Source: Microbacterium testaceum | GTDB lineage: Bacteria; Actinomycetota; Actinomycetes; Actinomycetales; Microbacteriaceae | Length of the DNA stretch: 64,000 nt | Direction of reading: 5' to 3' | NCBI RefSeq assembly: GCF_001476655.1 | Contig: NZ_LDRT01000019.1 | Span: 1 to 64,000 of the forward strand | In this document: piece by piece, positions 40,988-49,903 of the stretch | Numbering within the stretch: the first letter of the stretch is position 1 | How the letters are laid out: each line of letters begins with the position of its first letter | Translations under genes and position numbers: made by a program | The notes under the pieces: generated by a model | The model's database searches: none | Told to the model about the DNA's origin: nothing | What the model saw: only the letters and a program-made list of their open reading frames with translations

Positions 40988-41650
40988 GTGGAGCGGTCGC
41001 TCGAGACCCAGGTCGGCCAGGCGGTGGACGCCTGGCTCAAATGGCTGCCCCGGTGGGAGCCGGCGAACCATCGCGGTCGCGTCGCTCCGTGCCGGCGGTG
41101 CTTCGGCTCACCCGTCCTCTCCGCCGCGGGCCTCGGGGCCGACGTGCCGCACGGCGTCCAGCACGGTCTCTCGACGCGGGTGAAGGCGATCGTCGATCAC
41201 GCCGTCGCCGAGTACACCGCGCGCAACCTCCCCATGCTGCAGGCCGAGCTGGACCAGCAGGCCGAGCGGAACCGTCGCCGTTCCTATCGCCCCGCGGAGG
41301 GTCTCGAGCCCGAATTCGAGGGGTTGCCGCTCGATCCCGAGCCGGAGCCGGGTGCCCCGTTCCTGTTCACGCTCACGGGTCTGGCCGCAGAGGAGGACGC
41401 GGTGATCCCGGCGCTTCCGCCGTTGTCGGACGCGGCCAAGGCGGCCCTCCGGCAGGAGGTCGGACTCGCTGACGACTACGCGAACATGATCGGGCGCGAG
41501 ATCTGCACGATTCTCTTGCGTCACCGCCTGCGCATCCAGGCAGCCATCGCGGAGTACGTCGAGCCCCAGGTCGCGGCGATGCTCGACGAACTCACCCGTT
41601 CCCTCGACGCACCGTTCGACCCGCGCGACCCCGGCGCCGCCTCCCCCTGA
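40988..41650 (+). CDS. Conserved-looking helical protein of unknown function
   Basis: This is a 220-residue soluble protein from a GTG at 40988 (a second GTG lies 2 bp upstream in another frame). The N-terminal third has a CRRC pair and a region reading LSTRVKAIVDHAVAEYTARNLPMLQAELDQQAERNRRRSY, a long amphipathic helix. The middle is Pro/Glu-rich. The C-terminal part is again helical (YANMIGREICTILLRHRLRIQAAIAEYVEPQVAAMLDELT). There is no signal peptide or membrane segment. I recognise no family. It ends 98 bp before the kinase operon, which may contain that operon's promoter. Confidence 0.7.
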   Translation: MERSLETQVGQAVDAWLKWLPRWEPANHRGRVAPCRRCFGSPVLSAAGLGADVPHGVQHGLSTRVKAIVDHAVAEYTARNLPMLQAELDQQAERNRRRSYRPAEGLEPEFEGLPLDPEPEPGAPFLFTLTGLAAEEDAVIPALPPLSDAAKAALRQEVGLADDYANMIGREICTILLRHRLRIQAAIAEYVEPQVAAMLDELTRSLDAPFDPRDPGAASP

Positions 41651-41748
41651 GGTTGTGCACACCCCCCGGGGATCGAGGGGTGCCTTTGTTAGCATTGCCG
41701 GGTTGTCCGCCCGCTCAGACGCGGGCGTGTCGTTCGGGAGGGGGCACC

Positions 41749-42885
41749 ATGGCGCAGCGCCTGCCCTCGTCGCCCCCGATCCTTCCCGGGCTCGCTTACA
41801 TCCGCCCCCTCGGGTCGGGCGGTTTCGCGGACGTCTTCCTGTACGGCCAGGACATGCCCCGCCGCGAGGTCGCGGTCAAGGTGCTGCCGAGCGATGTCCG
41901 CGATCCCGACCTGCTGCGGATGTTCAACGCCGAGGCCGACGTCCTCGCGCACCTGTCGGCGCACCCGTCGATCGTCACCGTCTACCAGGCGGGGATCTCG
42001 GCGGACGGACGACCGTACATCGTCATGGAGTACTGCCCCGGCTCGCTCTCCCAGCGCTATCGCGTCGAGCGGATCCCGGTCGCCGAGGTCCTCGCGATCG
42101 GCGTCCGCATGGCGGGAGCGCTCGAGTCGGCGCATCACGCGGGACTCGTGCACCGCGATGTGAAGCCGAGCAACATCCTCATCACCACCTTCGGTGCCCC
42201 TGTGCTCGCCGATTTCGGCATTTCCTCGTCGCTCGTCCGTCAGGACGCCGACGAGATGCTCGCGATGTCCGTTCCGTGGAGCGCGCCGGAGGTCATCGCC
42301 GAGCAGACGGCCGGTACCGTCTCGAGCGAGGTGTGGAGCCTTGGAGCGACGGTCTACTCGCTGCTCGCCGGGCACAGCCCTTTCGAACGTCGGGAGCGCG
42401 GGCAGAACTCTCGCGAGCAGCTGCGCCGCCGCATCGCACGCGCGTCGTACACCGAGATCGCGCGCGCCGACGTCCCGCCCGCCCTGCAGGTGGTGCTCGC
42501 GCGCGCGATGGCGCGCAATCCGCAGGACCGGCACCCCAGCGCGCGCGCCTTCGGCGAGGATCTGCAGCGCGTCCAGACCGAGCTGGGGCTGGCGGCCACG
42601 ACTCTCGAGGTCCCCATGGCCGACTGGTCGCCGTCGGCCCAGGTCGTGGACTTCTCCGATACGGCCCTGCGCGGGCCCACGCGCTCGCGGATCGAGCGCG
42701 AGGGGGCGCGAAAGCTCCGCGACCGTTCCGGGATGACCGGGCTTGCGCGCGACGAGGACACCGACATCTCCGCTCCGGGACCGACGGCTCATCGCATCCT
42801 CCCCTGGGCGCTCGCGGGGGCGACGCTCGTCGCGGCCGGGGCTGTGGCCGTCGCGGCGCTGTACGCGACGGGGGTGCTGCGATGA
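41749..42885 (+). CDS. Membrane Ser/Thr protein kinase
   Basis: This is a 378-residue Hanks-type kinase. The glycine loop is LGSGGFADVF (residues 21-30), the ATP lysine is Lys44 in VAVKVLP, the catalytic loop is HRDVKPSN (135-142), the magnesium loop is DFG (155-157), and the APE motif is in SVPWSAPEVI. A Thr/Ser-rich juxtamembrane region follows (DFSDTALRGPTRSRI, DEDTDISAPGPT). A single membrane helix (about 350-374) sits almost at the C-terminus. There is essentially no extracellular part and no PASTA repeats, so it has no sensor of its own. ATGA overlap couples it to the giant Ig-domain gene. Likely substrates are the FHA and repeat-motif proteins of the same operon. GGGAGG precedes the ATG. 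Confidence 0.95.
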   Translation: MAQRLPSSPPILPGLAYIRPLGSGGFADVFLYGQDMPRREVAVKVLPSDVRDPDLLRMFNAEADVLAHLSAHPSIVTVYQAGISADGRPYIVMEYCPGSLSQRYRVERIPVAEVLAIGVRMAGALESAHHAGLVHRDVKPSNILITTFGAPVLADFGISSSLVRQDADEMLAMSVPWSAPEVIAEQTAGTVSSEVWSLGATVYSLLAGHSPFERRERGQNSREQLRRRIARASYTEIARADVPPALQVVLARAMARNPQDRHPSARAFGEDLQRVQTELGLAATTLEVPMADWSPSAQVVDFSDTALRGPTRSRIEREGARKLRDRSGMTGLARDEDTDISAPGPTAHRILPWALAGATLVAAGAVAVAALYATGVLR

Positions 42886-45800
42886 AGCGGCGGACGATCG
42901 CCGGGCTCGCGGCCACGCTCGCCGCTGCCGCGCTGGTCGTCACGGCGAGCGTCGTCTGGCCCGGACTCGACGCCCAGGAGACGCCCGAGGTCGACACGTC
43001 GGTCTGGGCGCTGCAGACCGGAGAAGGGCAGCGCTACGCGCGGGTGAACACCTCCGTCGGCGAGCTCGATACGGTGCGGTCCGCGGGCAATCCGAGCGAG
43101 GTCGCCCAGAGCGCGGACGGGGCCTATCTCTTCACCGACAGCTACAGCAAGCTCTCACGCATCGACGAGGCGCAGCCCGTCAACCTGCAGGAGGACCAGC
43201 TCGCCGCCGCTCCCGACACCCCGCCCGGGACCACCTCGGTCGCCACCGCCGGGGATTTCGTCGTGTATCGCACCGACACCGGCACGCTCTTCGCCGGGCG
43301 GTTGAGCGAGGCCGGGCAGGCGGCATCCGAACTCGATCCGTTCGGCACCGCCGGGGGCGACGCACCCGCCTACACCGCGGATGCCATCGCCCTCGACGAC
43401 CGGGGGATGCTCTTCGCGTACTCCTCGGCCGACGGATCCGTGATCCGCTATGACATCGCGGCCGACGAGCTGCGCGGGCGCGACCCGGTGACCGCGGACA
43501 TCGCGTCGCCGCTGATCTCGGCTGCGGGGGATGCCTGGGTCCTGGTCGACGCCGAGGCCGGGCGGGTGTGGGTCCGCGGGGCGGATCCGGTGGACATCGC
43601 CGTGGCCGACCAGCTGGTCGTCGCCGCACCGGATTCCCGCGGCGCCATCGTCTACGCCGCCGACGAGCGGTCGCTCTGGGCGATCCCCACCGACGGCTCG
43701 GGACCGCAGCGTGAGGCGGGGGTCGGCGACACGGTGCTCGGACAGCCCGCGAAGCCCCTGTCGCGTGGAGGCGTCGCGTACGCCGCGTGGCTGCTCCCCG
43801 GGGATGCCGGCGGCACGCTGTGGCGCTCCGACGGGGGAGAGACCCCGCTCGACTATGCCGGGGGAACGCTCCCCGATCAGCGTCGCCCCGTGTTCGTCGC
43901 CACCGATCACGCCGTGATCCTGAACGAGACGCGCAGCGGATGGGTGTGGACGGTTCCCAACGGGGCGCTCGTGTCGTCGAGCCAGAACTGGAGCCTCGAC
44001 GATCGGACCGAGCAGGCCGCGGTCCAGAGCGACGAGCAGCTCAGCGTCGTCCTCGACCCGAAGCCCCCGATCGCGGAACCCGACGCGTTCGGTGTCCGAG
44101 CGGGCCGTCTGGTCACCCTCCCCGTGCTCCTGAACGATCACGATCCGAACGAAGACGTCCTGAGCATCGTCGGCGAGAGCGTCACCGGTCTCGATCCCGG
44201 GTTCGGCGAACTGAGCCTGACCGACGACAACCAGCGACTCACCGTTCGCGTCCGCCCGGAGGCGACCGGCACGGCGACCTTCTCGTACGCGGTGACCGAC
44301 GGTACGACGCCCGACGGGCTGACCTCGGCTCCGACGACGGTGACCCTCACGGTATCGCCGGAGACCAGCAACGCCGCTCCCGTGTGGTGCGGGGTCGAGA
44401 AGTGTCTGCAGCCGTGGCCGACTCCGGAGGTCGCACGCGGGGGGACGATCACGGTTCCCGTCCTCCCGGGCTGGGTCGATCCCGACGGCGATCCTCTGCT
44501 CCTGCTGTCCGTCGACAACCCCGGCGGCGTGGGCAGCGTCACCTCGACGCCCGCCGGAGAAGTCGTCTACCAGCACGCCGACGACGGGTCGGGTGGCGAG
44601 CAGACCATCCAGCTCGACGTCACGGTGGCCGACACGGCCGGGGCCGTGACCACCAAGCCGCTGCTCATCCGCGTCGCGCCCGACCCGAAGCTCGCCGTGC
44701 AGTCGTTCGCGGTGGTCGACACGGTGGGCTCCGGCCTCACCGTCGATGTCGGGCCGCACGTCACCGGGACAGCGGGCGCCATCTCGCTCAGCTCGGTCCG
44801 CGTGCTCGACGACGCGGCGGCGACGGCCGGCGTCGTCGGTGGGAGCACGACCTTCGACTTCAGCGCCTCCCAGCCCGGGGTGTATCGGGTCGATTTCACC
44901 GTCTCGGACGGGGGAAGGGATGCCACGGGAACCGCCCGCATCACCCTCCTGGCGGCCGATGCGCCCGCTCAGTTGGCCACCGCTCCCGTCGTGGCCTTCG
45001 TCCGGCCGCAGGAGGACGCGACACTCGACGTGTTCTCCGCCGTGTCGAACCCCACGGGCCGGGTGCTCCTGTTGAGCGACGTCGTGGCCGCCGCGCAGGA
45101 GGGAGCGTCGCTCAGCGTCGACACCGTCGGCCAGAACGACCTCCGCGTCTCGGGAAGCACCGCCGGGGGAGAGGCGGGTCTGCTGGGGACGGTGACCTAC
45201 AGCGTGAGCGACGGCACCGAAGACGAAGGCGCGCGGGTCTCCGGCGAAGCGACGGTCTACCTGCTTCCCCCGGCCCCCGAGATCGCCCCGATCGCGGTCG
45301 ATGACACCGTCACCGTCCGTGCCGGAGCGCAGGTCGACATCCCCGTGCTCGACAACGACGTGTCGCCCGCCGGCGGACGACCCACACTCGATCCCGCCAG
45401 CGTGAGCGCCCAGCCCGCGAGCGACGCTCTGGCCTTCGCCTCGGGCGGAGTGCTGCGTTACCTCGCCCCGACCGCACCCGGATCGTACGAGGTGACGTAC
45501 CGCGTGTACACCACCGGAGCCCCCTCGCTGTGGGACGAGGCGACGGTCCACATCACCGTGCTCGGCAACGACGCCAACCGGCCACCGGTGCCCGACACCC
45601 TCCAGGGGCGGGTGTTGAGCGGAGGGACCACCACGATTCCCTTCCGCAGCTTCGGGGTCGACCCGGACGGCGACGCGGTGACGCTCGATCGGATCGTGTC
45701 GCAGCCCGATCGGGGCAGCGCGGCGATCTCTCCCGACGGGCTCTCGATCGTCTATTCGTCCGTGCCGGGCGACCGCGGCCAGGTGTCGTTCCGTTACCGT

Positions 45801-48800
45801 GTGGCGGACACGGCCGGAGCCACGGGCGAGGGCACGGTGCGGATCGGCGTCCTCGACGCCGAGGCGAACCCGAGCCCGATCACGTTCACCGACTACGTCC
45901 AGGTGCAGGCGGGGGCGGACAGTCGGCTTCGCGTGAGCCCGCTCGCGAACGACATCGATCCGACCCAGGGGCGACTCACCCTCACCGGGGTGCGCCCCGA
46001 TCTTCCGCAGACCCTCGCCGACGGCGACGACAACCCCGAGTACGCGCGGCTGGCGGAACGCGTCGAATCGGTCTCCGACACCGGAGTGGTCATCCGTGCG
46101 GGCGATGCCCCCGCGACGATGTCGTTCCTCTACGACGTGGCATCCGACTCGGGGAACACCGGACGGGGGCTCATCGTCGTCAAGGTCGTGCGCGAGAGCG
46201 TGCCCGACTACCCGGTGGTGGCCGATACGGCGCTCACCGTCGAGGACCGGGACGACTTCACCACGGGTGTCGACGTGATCGAGGGGCGTGCCACCTGGTC
46301 GGGCGGCGACGTGAGCGACCTCCGGGTCTCGCTCTGGGGCGATCCCACGGACGTCCGTCTCGACGGGCGACGCCTCTCCGGCGACCTTCCGGCCACCCGC
46401 CGCATCATCCCCTTCGCCGTCACGGGCACGGTCAACGGTTCCGAGGTCACGACCTACGCCTTCCTCCGCGTCCCGGGCGACGCCGACGTGACGCTCGCCC
46501 TCCGCCCGAACGCGGCGCAGCGCGTCGACGAGTTGGCGTCGGTCGAGTTCGACATGGCATCCCTGGTCGCCGTCCCTCGCCGGGCGACCCTCGAGGTCGG
46601 AACAGAGGCCACCACGAGCGGTGCGCGTGCCGAGGCGCGCTGCACGATCGCGGGCACCCGGGTGACGTACGACGCCGGAACCGGATCGCCGTGGAGCGAC
46701 GTGTGCACGGTCCCCGTGCGCATCGCGGGGACGCAGGAGTGGACGCTCCTGTCGGTTCCGATCGGTGTGGTGGCGCGCAACCCGCAGCCCGAGCTGCGGC
46801 CCGGATCCCTCACGGTCGGGCCGGGCGAGACCGCGACGTTCGATCTGCGCAACATGACCTCGTGGCAGCTCGGCCGCGAGGACGGGAACGGCATCCGCTA
46901 CGCGCTCGACTACTCCGGCTCGGCGTTCTCCGCAGTCACCCTCGAGGGATCGACCGTCACCGTCACGGGTGCCGATCGCGCAGTCCCGGGAACCGAGAAC
47001 GCGGCGATCATCACGGTCACGAGCCACAACGCCGTCGCCCCCGCCCGTCTCGTGCTGCGGGTGGGCGCGGCACCGTCGACCCTCCCGCAGGGAGGAACGA
47101 TGTCGCGGCAGTGCTCGCAGGCGAACGGGTCGTCGTGCCCGATCGAGGTGGTCGGCGCCGATGGAGAGGTCAACCCCCTCCCGCGCACGCCGCTCGAGGT
47201 CGTGAGCGTGCGCCCCACGGGAACGTGCACCGGTGTGAGTTTCGCGGTCGCCTCAGCGTCGAGCATCGCCGCCTCGTGGACGAGCGACGCCCCGGGTGCG
47301 ACCTGCGCGGCGAGCGTGACGCTGCGCGATGCCCAGGGCCGCGCCACCGCAGGTCCCCGCGACGCCCGCGTGGTGCTCGACCTGCAGGGGTACCCGCGGG
47401 CCCCCGCGAGCGTGCGTCAGTCCGCGTACGCCGACGGCTCCGTCACCCTCCGCGTCGATGCGGGCGAGGCGCGGCGCGCCTACCCGGGTCTCTCCGGTTT
47501 CCTCGTGCGCTACCGCGGTGACGTCGTCGCCCAGTGCGCGCCCGACGGCGGTTGCCCCACGATCGCCGCCCCGAACGGCGACCAGCGGGAGTACGTCGTG
47601 ACGGCCGTCAACGACGTCGGCGAGTCGCGCGGTTCGGTGCGCACGACGGCGTGGGCCTACGACCCGCCCCCGCGTCCCGACAGTGCGGACTGGACGCCGA
47701 CCGTGACCGACGACGGCTCCGGAAACGTCGTGGACATCACCGTCCGGGGAGTGGATGCCGCCGAGACCGGCTCCCTCGAGATCCGCAGCAGCACGGGCGA
47801 GACGCAGACCGTCTCGGTGGGACGCAACCAGCAGGACGTGCCGATCAAGGGCTTCCGGGTCGGGAGCAACTCCTCGACCGAGGTCCGGGTCACCCCGCGG
47901 TCCCGTTTCGACGTCCCCCCGGGGCTGGGCGGCACCGTCGAGGGCGGCGTCCTGACGTTCCGCGCCCACGGCGTCGGCAAGCCGACAGGCCTCGACCTCA
48001 CCCTCACCTCGCGTGCCGCCTCGGACGGTTCGACGACGATCGTGGCGCAGGCCACGGCCAGCCCGAACGGCACCGATTCCGACCTTCGTTTCGGGATCAT
48101 GGAGGGGACGAGCTGCCGTACGGGAGACGGCGGGTCGCGCCGCGAGTTCCCCGGGAAGAAGGACGGCGAGGAGTACACCTTCACGGCCTGCGTCGACTCC
48201 GTCTACCAGGGCAAGACGTACGGCTCCGCCGATCCGCTGACCAAGCCGCACCGCGTCGATCAGGACCGCGCCGCCCCGCGGGGGTACACGTTCCGCGTGA
48301 ACGCCGACCCGATCCTCGACCAGGACAACGGCCGCGCGATCGCGCGTTGGCGCCTCAACGAGGAAATCGAGCCCGGGAACAAGCCGCCGAACAACAACGA
48401 CGTGTTCTACACGAACTTCAACAACAAGCGGTCGAGCGTCTTCGACAGCGACCCCGACATCGGGGTCTACTTCGAGCACACGTTCTGGGGCACGACATCC
48501 GAGGTCGGTCGCGTGACCCCCGCCGACGGCAGCGCGCCCTACCAGGTGCAGGCGTCCGCCAGCATCCGATCGTGTGTCGCCGGCGACGCACTCGACATCT
48601 CGAAGAGCTCCAGCAACGACAAGGCCGCCATGAAGGGCGACAGTTCCACCGCCGTGTTCCGCGACGGCCAGGGCAACAAACTGCCGCGCCCCGACGGCGA
48701 CGACCGCGTCCCGGTCGGCGCGAAGAGCGTCGAGAACGTCACGGTCACGGTCGACTGGTCGGCGCAGGGGTGGGGACTGAACGGTACGACGCTCACACTG

Positions 48801-48839
48801 TCCGGCACCTGCTCGCCCGGCACCTCCACGAACCCCTGA
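42882..48839 (+). CDS. Giant multi-domain exported protein (beta-propeller-like, Ig-like and FN3 domains)
   Basis: The 1985-residue protein begins with a signal-anchor (about residues 7-28, LAATLAAAALVVTASVVWPG). Residues 40-385 have repeated short strand patterns such as YSSADGSVIRYDIAADELRG that suggest a beta-propeller. From residue 392 to about 1300 come about eight Ig/cadherin-like units, several opening with a P-x-A/V-D-D...V-L-L-N-D-x-D signature (LPVLLNDHDPNED, IPVLDNDVSPAGG, VSPLANDIDPTQG). Fibronectin type III-like units occupy roughly 1500-1800, and a cysteine-containing domain closes the protein. There is no sortase signal or C-terminal membrane helix. It is probably displayed outside the membrane, held by its N-terminal anchor, acting as the extracellular arm of the kinase operon. 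Confidence 0.88.
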   Translation: MKRRTIAGLAATLAAAALVVTASVVWPGLDAQETPEVDTSVWALQTGEGQRYARVNTSVGELDTVRSAGNPSEVAQSADGAYLFTDSYSKLSRIDEAQPVNLQEDQLAAAPDTPPGTTSVATAGDFVVYRTDTGTLFAGRLSEAGQAASELDPFGTAGGDAPAYTADAIALDDRGMLFAYSSADGSVIRYDIAADELRGRDPVTADIASPLISAAGDAWVLVDAEAGRVWVRGADPVDIAVADQLVVAAPDSRGAIVYAADERSLWAIPTDGSGPQREAGVGDTVLGQPAKPLSRGGVAYAAWLLPGDAGGTLWRSDGGETPLDYAGGTLPDQRRPVFVATDHAVILNETRSGWVWTVPNGALVSSSQNWSLDDRTEQAAVQSDEQLSVVLDPKPPIAEPDAFGVRAGRLVTLPVLLNDHDPNEDVLSIVGESVTGLDPGFGELSLTDDNQRLTVRVRPEATGTATFSYAVTDGTTPDGLTSAPTTVTLTVSPETSNAAPVWCGVEKCLQPWPTPEVARGGTITVPVLPGWVDPDGDPLLLLSVDNPGGVGSVTSTPAGEVVYQHADDGSGGEQTIQLDVTVADTAGAVTTKPLLIRVAPDPKLAVQSFAVVDTVGSGLTVDVGPHVTGTAGAISLSSVRVLDDAAATAGVVGGSTTFDFSASQPGVYRVDFTVSDGGRDATGTARITLLAADAPAQLATAPVVAFVRPQEDATLDVFSAVSNPTGRVLLLSDVVAAAQEGASLSVDTVGQNDLRVSGSTAGGEAGLLGTVTYSVSDGTEDEGARVSGEATVYLLPPAPEIAPIAVDDTVTVRAGAQVDIPVLDNDVSPAGGRPTLDPASVSAQPASDALAFASGGVLRYLAPTAPGSYEVTYRVYTTGAPSLWDEATVHITVLGNDANRPPVPDTLQGRVLSGGTTTIPFRSFGVDPDGDAVTLDRIVSQPDRGSAAISPDGLSIVYSSVPGDRGQVSFRYRVADTAGATGEGTVRIGVLDAEANPSPITFTDYVQVQAGADSRLRVSPLANDIDPTQGRLTLTGVRPDLPQTLADGDDNPEYARLAERVESVSDTGVVIRAGDAPATMSFLYDVASDSGNTGRGLIVVKVVRESVPDYPVVADTALTVEDRDDFTTGVDVIEGRATWSGGDVSDLRVSLWGDPTDVRLDGRRLSGDLPATRRIIPFAVTGTVNGSEVTTYAFLRVPGDADVTLALRPNAAQRVDELASVEFDMASLVAVPRRATLEVGTEATTSGARAEARCTIAGTRVTYDAGTGSPWSDVCTVPVRIAGTQEWTLLSVPIGVVARNPQPELRPGSLTVGPGETATFDLRNMTSWQLGREDGNGIRYALDYSGSAFSAVTLEGSTVTVTGADRAVPGTENAAIITVTSHNAVAPARLVLRVGAAPSTLPQGGTMSRQCSQANGSSCPIEVVGADGEVNPLPRTPLEVVSVRPTGTCTGVSFAVASASSIAASWTSDAPGATCAASVTLRDAQGRATAGPRDARVVLDLQGYPRAPASVRQSAYADGSVTLRVDAGEARRAYPGLSGFLVRYRGDVVAQCAPDGGCPTIAAPNGDQREYVVTAVNDVGESRGSVRTTAWAYDPPPRPDSADWTPTVTDDGSGNVVDITVRGVDAAETGSLEIRSSTGETQTVSVGRNQQDVPIKGFRVGSNSSTEVRVTPRSRFDVPPGLGGTVEGGVLTFRAHGVGKPTGLDLTLTSRAASDGSTTIVAQATASPNGTDSDLRFGIMEGTSCRTGDGGSRREFPGKKDGEEYTFTACVDSVYQGKTYGSADPLTKPHRVDQDRAAPRGYTFRVNADPILDQDNGRAIARWRLNEEIEPGNKPPNNNDVFYTNFNNKRSSVFDSDPDIGVYFEHTFWGTTSEVGRVTPADGSAPYQVQASASIRSCVAGDALDISKSSSNDKAAMKGDSSTAVFRDGQGNKLPRPDGDDRVPVGAKSVENVTVTVDWSAQGWGLNGTTLTLSGTCSPGTSTNP

Positions 48840-48903
48840 TACCGGCGCCCCCGACTCCCCGGCATCCATCCCCACCGGCATCCCCCAGAGAGAGACCACC
48901 GAC

Positions 48904-49878
48904 ATGACGATCACCCAGGAGCAGGCCACCTGGTTCGCGCAGACGTTCTCGCAGATCGCCGACAACGTCGAGCGCGCCGTGCTCGGCAAACGGCACGTGG
49001 TCGAGCTGGTGCTGACCGCGATGCTCAGCGACGGTCACGTCCTCCTCGAAGACGTCCCGGGCACGGGCAAGACCTCCCTGGCCCGCGCGGTCGCCCAGTC
49101 GGTCCAGGGCACGAACACCCGCATCCAGTTCACCCCCGACCTGCTCCCGGGCGACATCACCGGCATCACCGTCTACGACCAGAAGACCGGTCGCTTCGAG
49201 TTCCACGCCGGGCCGATCTTCGCCAACATCGTCCTGGCCGACGAGATCAACCGAGCGAGCCCCAAGACGCAGTCGGCGCTGCTCGAGGTCATGGAAGAAG
49301 GGCGCGTCACGATCGACGGCGTCTCGCGCGAGGTGGGCGTCCCCTTCCTCGTCCTGGCGACGCAGAACCCTGTGGAACAGGCCGGAACGTACCGCCTCCC
49401 CGAGGCCCAGCTCGACCGCTTCCTCCTGCGGACCTCGCTCGGCTATCCCGACCATGCGGCGACGGTGCGCATCCTCGACGGAGCCGCCATCGCGACCGCC
49501 GACCTGCGCCCGATCGTCACGCCTCACGCGCTCGTCGGCATGGCGGATCTCGCGGCGACCGTGTACGTCGACGCGCTCGTCCTCGACTACATCGCCCGAC
49601 TCGTGGATGCCACCCGCTCCGCCGACGAGGTCCGCCTCGGCGTCAGCATCCGCGGGGCGCTCGCGCTCACCCGGGCCACGCGCTCCCGCGCCGCCGCGCA
49701 GGGACGCACCTACGCCACCCCCGACGACGTCAAGGCGCTCGCCGTGGCGGTGCTCTCGCACCGGCTCATCCTGCACCCCGAGGCCGAGTTCGACGGCGTG
49801 ACGGCCGAGGCGGTCATCGGTCAGGTGCTCCTCGATGTCGCCCCGCCGACGCAGCGCGAGAGCGAACGCGCGCGATGA
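48904..49878 (+). CDS. MoxR-family AAA+ ATPase
   Basis: This is a 324-residue cytosolic AAA+ ATPase. Walker A is PGTGKTSLA (Lys56), Walker B is IVLADEINRASPKTQ (Asp113-Glu114), sensor 1 is LVLATQNPVEQAGTYRLPEAQLDRFLL, and the arginine-containing C-terminal region is SIRGALALTRATRSRAAAQGR. MoxR ATPases work as chaperones for metal insertion or assembly of larger complexes, nearly always next to a DUF58 or VWA gene as here. AGAGAGA precedes the ATG at 48904. A 64-bp gap with two GGCATCC motifs separates it from the Ig-domain gene. The DUF58 partner follows 25 bp later. Confidence 0.95.
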   Translation: MTITQEQATWFAQTFSQIADNVERAVLGKRHVVELVLTAMLSDGHVLLEDVPGTGKTSLARAVAQSVQGTNTRIQFTPDLLPGDITGITVYDQKTGRFEFHAGPIFANIVLADEINRASPKTQSALLEVMEEGRVTIDGVSREVGVPFLVLATQNPVEQAGTYRLPEAQLDRFLLRTSLGYPDHAATVRILDGAAIATADLRPIVTPHALVGMADLAATVYVDALVLDYIARLVDATRSADEVRLGVSIRGALALTRATRSRAAAQGRTYATPDDVKALAVAVLSHRLILHPEAEFDGVTAEAVIGQVLLDVAPPTQRESERAR

Positions 49879-49903
49879 CGACCCTCCTCCCCGGGATCCC
49901 TCG

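Noticed and set aside
41658-41682. Hairpin CACCCC...GGGGTG before the kinase gene as an operator or promoter landmark
   Set aside because: There are only 6 bp in a GC-rich gap; TAGCAT nearby lacks a -35 at the right distance. Chance is likely.
41655-42881. N-terminal extension of the giant Ig-domain protein back to 41655
   Set aside because: It would lie in another frame over the kinase gene and reads as basic low-complexity sequence. The ATG at 42882 starts a proper signal-anchor and overlaps the kinase stop.
43155-47027. Reading frame of 1290 codons on the - strand across the giant Ig-domain gene
   Set aside because: The opposite strand has clear Ig-like signatures, while this frame has only Arg/Asp/Gly-rich sequence.
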